In this document: one piece after another, positions 63,342 to 64,000 of the stretch
Layout: each line of letters opens with the position of its first letter
How positions within the stretch are numbered: position 1 is the stretch's first letter
Source of the DNA: Sporosarcina aquimarina
GTDB taxonomy: Bacteria > Bacillota > Bacilli > Bacillales_A > Planococcaceae
Assembly (NCBI RefSeq): GCF_019748715.1
Contig: NZ_JACLBZ010000008.1
Span: 62,001 to 126,000 of the forward strand
DNA: 64,000 bases
Direction of reading: 5' to 3'
The notes under the pieces: generated by a model
The model's database searches: none
Told to the model about the DNA's origin: nothing
The model's input: the letters and a program-made list of their open reading frames with translations, nothing else
Position numbers and translations under genes: made by a program

Positions 63342-64000
63342 ATGTATGACTTTTTCGCACCGACCGTAAACTTTTTCGGAAATGGTTCAGTTGAGGTAGT
63401 TGGTGAACGCTGTGAAATACTGGGCGGTAAAAAGGCTTTAATTGTAACAGATAAATTTCTAAAAGGACTGGAAAATGGACCTGTTACCAAAGTCGTCAAC
63501 TCATTGAATAAGGTCGGAATCAATGTCGCCTATTTTGACGGAGTAGAACCAAATCCTAAAGATTATAATATTTACGACGGTTTGAAAGAGTACCAAGAAA
63601 AAGAATGCGATCTGATTATCACAGTGGGCGGAGGCAGTGCACATGACTGCGGAAAAGGGATAGGTATTGCCGCAACGCATGACGGCGATTTATATGAAAA
63701 CTATGCAGGTATTGAAAAACTGCAACATCCACTGCCCCCTATTGTCTGTGTCAATACAACCGCAGGAACAGGCAGTGAAGTTACACGCCATTGCGTCATC
63801 ACGAATGTTGAAAAGAAAATAAAATATGTTATTGTGAGCTGGAGAAATACACCACTCGTATCTATAAACGACCCTGAGCTAATGATTGATAAACCAGCAA
63901 GCTTAACAGCAGCAACCGGAATGGATGCTTTAACCCACGCAATTGAATCGTATATATCGCTTGGAGCAAATGCCGTCACGGACTCTATGGCCATTCAAGC
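63342..64000 (+). CDS. Iron-type alcohol dehydrogenase (MDH/1,3-propanediol dehydrogenase-like), cut by window edge
   Basis: The ATG at 63342 follows AAAGGAGG and the frame runs to the window's right end (219 codons seen). MYDFFAPTVNFFGNGSVEVVGE, TVGGGSAHDCGKGIGIAATHDG, NTTAGTGSEVTRHCVIT and TGMDALTHAIESYI are close to NAD-dependent methanol and 1,3-propanediol dehydrogenases of the DhaT/Mdh branch. The C-terminus with the remaining metal ligands is not visible. It is the third gene of the alcohol/semialdehyde cluster, and differs clearly from the first alcohol dehydrogenase, so the two probably act on different alcohols. Confidence 0.88.
   Translation, partial: MYDFFAPTVNFFGNGSVEVVGERCEILGGKKALIVTDKFLKGLENGPVTKVVNSLNKVGINVAYFDGVEPNPKDYNIYDGLKEYQEKECDLIITVGGGSAHDCGKGIGIAATHDGDLYENYAGIEKLQHPLPPIVCVNTTAGTGSEVTRHCVITNVEKKIKYVIVSWRNTPLVSINDPELMIDKPASLTAATGMDALTHAIESYISLGANAVTDSMAIQ

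Overview
The window looks like a low-GC Gram-positive chromosome of the Bacillales, most likely Planococcaceae and Sporosarcina-like. The grounds are strong AGGAGG-type ribosome sites with many TTG and GTG starts, a HemAT aerotaxis globin, an rbsRKDACB operon, CcpA-type and Fur-type sites, a class D-like sortase with an LPXTG substrate, LytTR/DUF3021 and FetAB pairs, and a glycine-betaine OpuA system with a GbsR-type regulator. The genus is an inference. No rRNA, tRNA, phage, insertion sequence or CRISPR was seen.

Layout. 1-3.8 kb: YeiH-type exporter (cut by the window edge), divergent LysR regulator, CPA1 antiporter. 3.9-7.5 kb: HemAT and a membrane chemoreceptor. 7.7-11.4 kb: ABC-F protein with a CvfC/YpgR-like protein, then a DinB-fold protein. 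11.9-13.3 kb: YjiH-family transporter. 13.9-17.5 kb: Fur-boxed iron/heme ABC operon with an IsdG-like monooxygenase and an ankyrin protein. 17.8-20.1 kb: fetAB with a HEPN-like/CBS protein. 20.2-24.5 kb: surface cassette of secreted repeat protein, LPXTG 36-residue-repeat protein and sortase. 24.7-30.6 kb: second YjiH protein, hutI, hutU and an AraC-type regulator. 31-32.4 kb: membrane trypsin-like protease. 32.5-35.4 kb: scoAB CoA-transferase, a TPP riboswitch in front of a short-chain dehydrogenase, and a small Cys-containing protein. 35.6-39.2 kb: MerR, acyl-CoA ligase and acyl-CoA dehydrogenase. 39.3-42.9 kb: SRPBCC protein, broken SWIM gene, ABC-2 exporter with LytTR/DUF3021. 43.5-49.5 kb: opuAA-opuAB and, 3 kb away on the other strand, opuAC, all around a GbsR-type regulator. 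49.6-52.2 kb: FUSC-type exporter and a small membrane protein. 52.6-58.4 kb: ribose operon. 58.8-64 kb: CBS-PAS-AAA regulator, two iron-type alcohol dehydrogenases and a methylmalonate-semialdehyde dehydrogenase.

The most unusual element is a set of intergenic tandem arrays with a strict 21-bp period at six loci (13.4, 17.6, 35.5, 43.1, 52.4 and 58.5 kb). They fall into two related core families, CGAACCAAA and CGATCATAAA. Four arrays have seven units and one has eighteen. They lie between transcription units, are not CRISPR, and are not explained by any gene here.

Other points worth attention: the 58.8-kb regulator has lost its GAFTGA loop, Walker B acids and arginine finger, and is followed by two hairpins that can pair alternatively; the two opu transcription units carry near-duplicate promoters with the same palindrome at the same distance; a TPP riboswitch controls a gene that is not a recognised thiamine gene; and a HEPN-type RX4H motif is fused to CBS domains beside fetAB.
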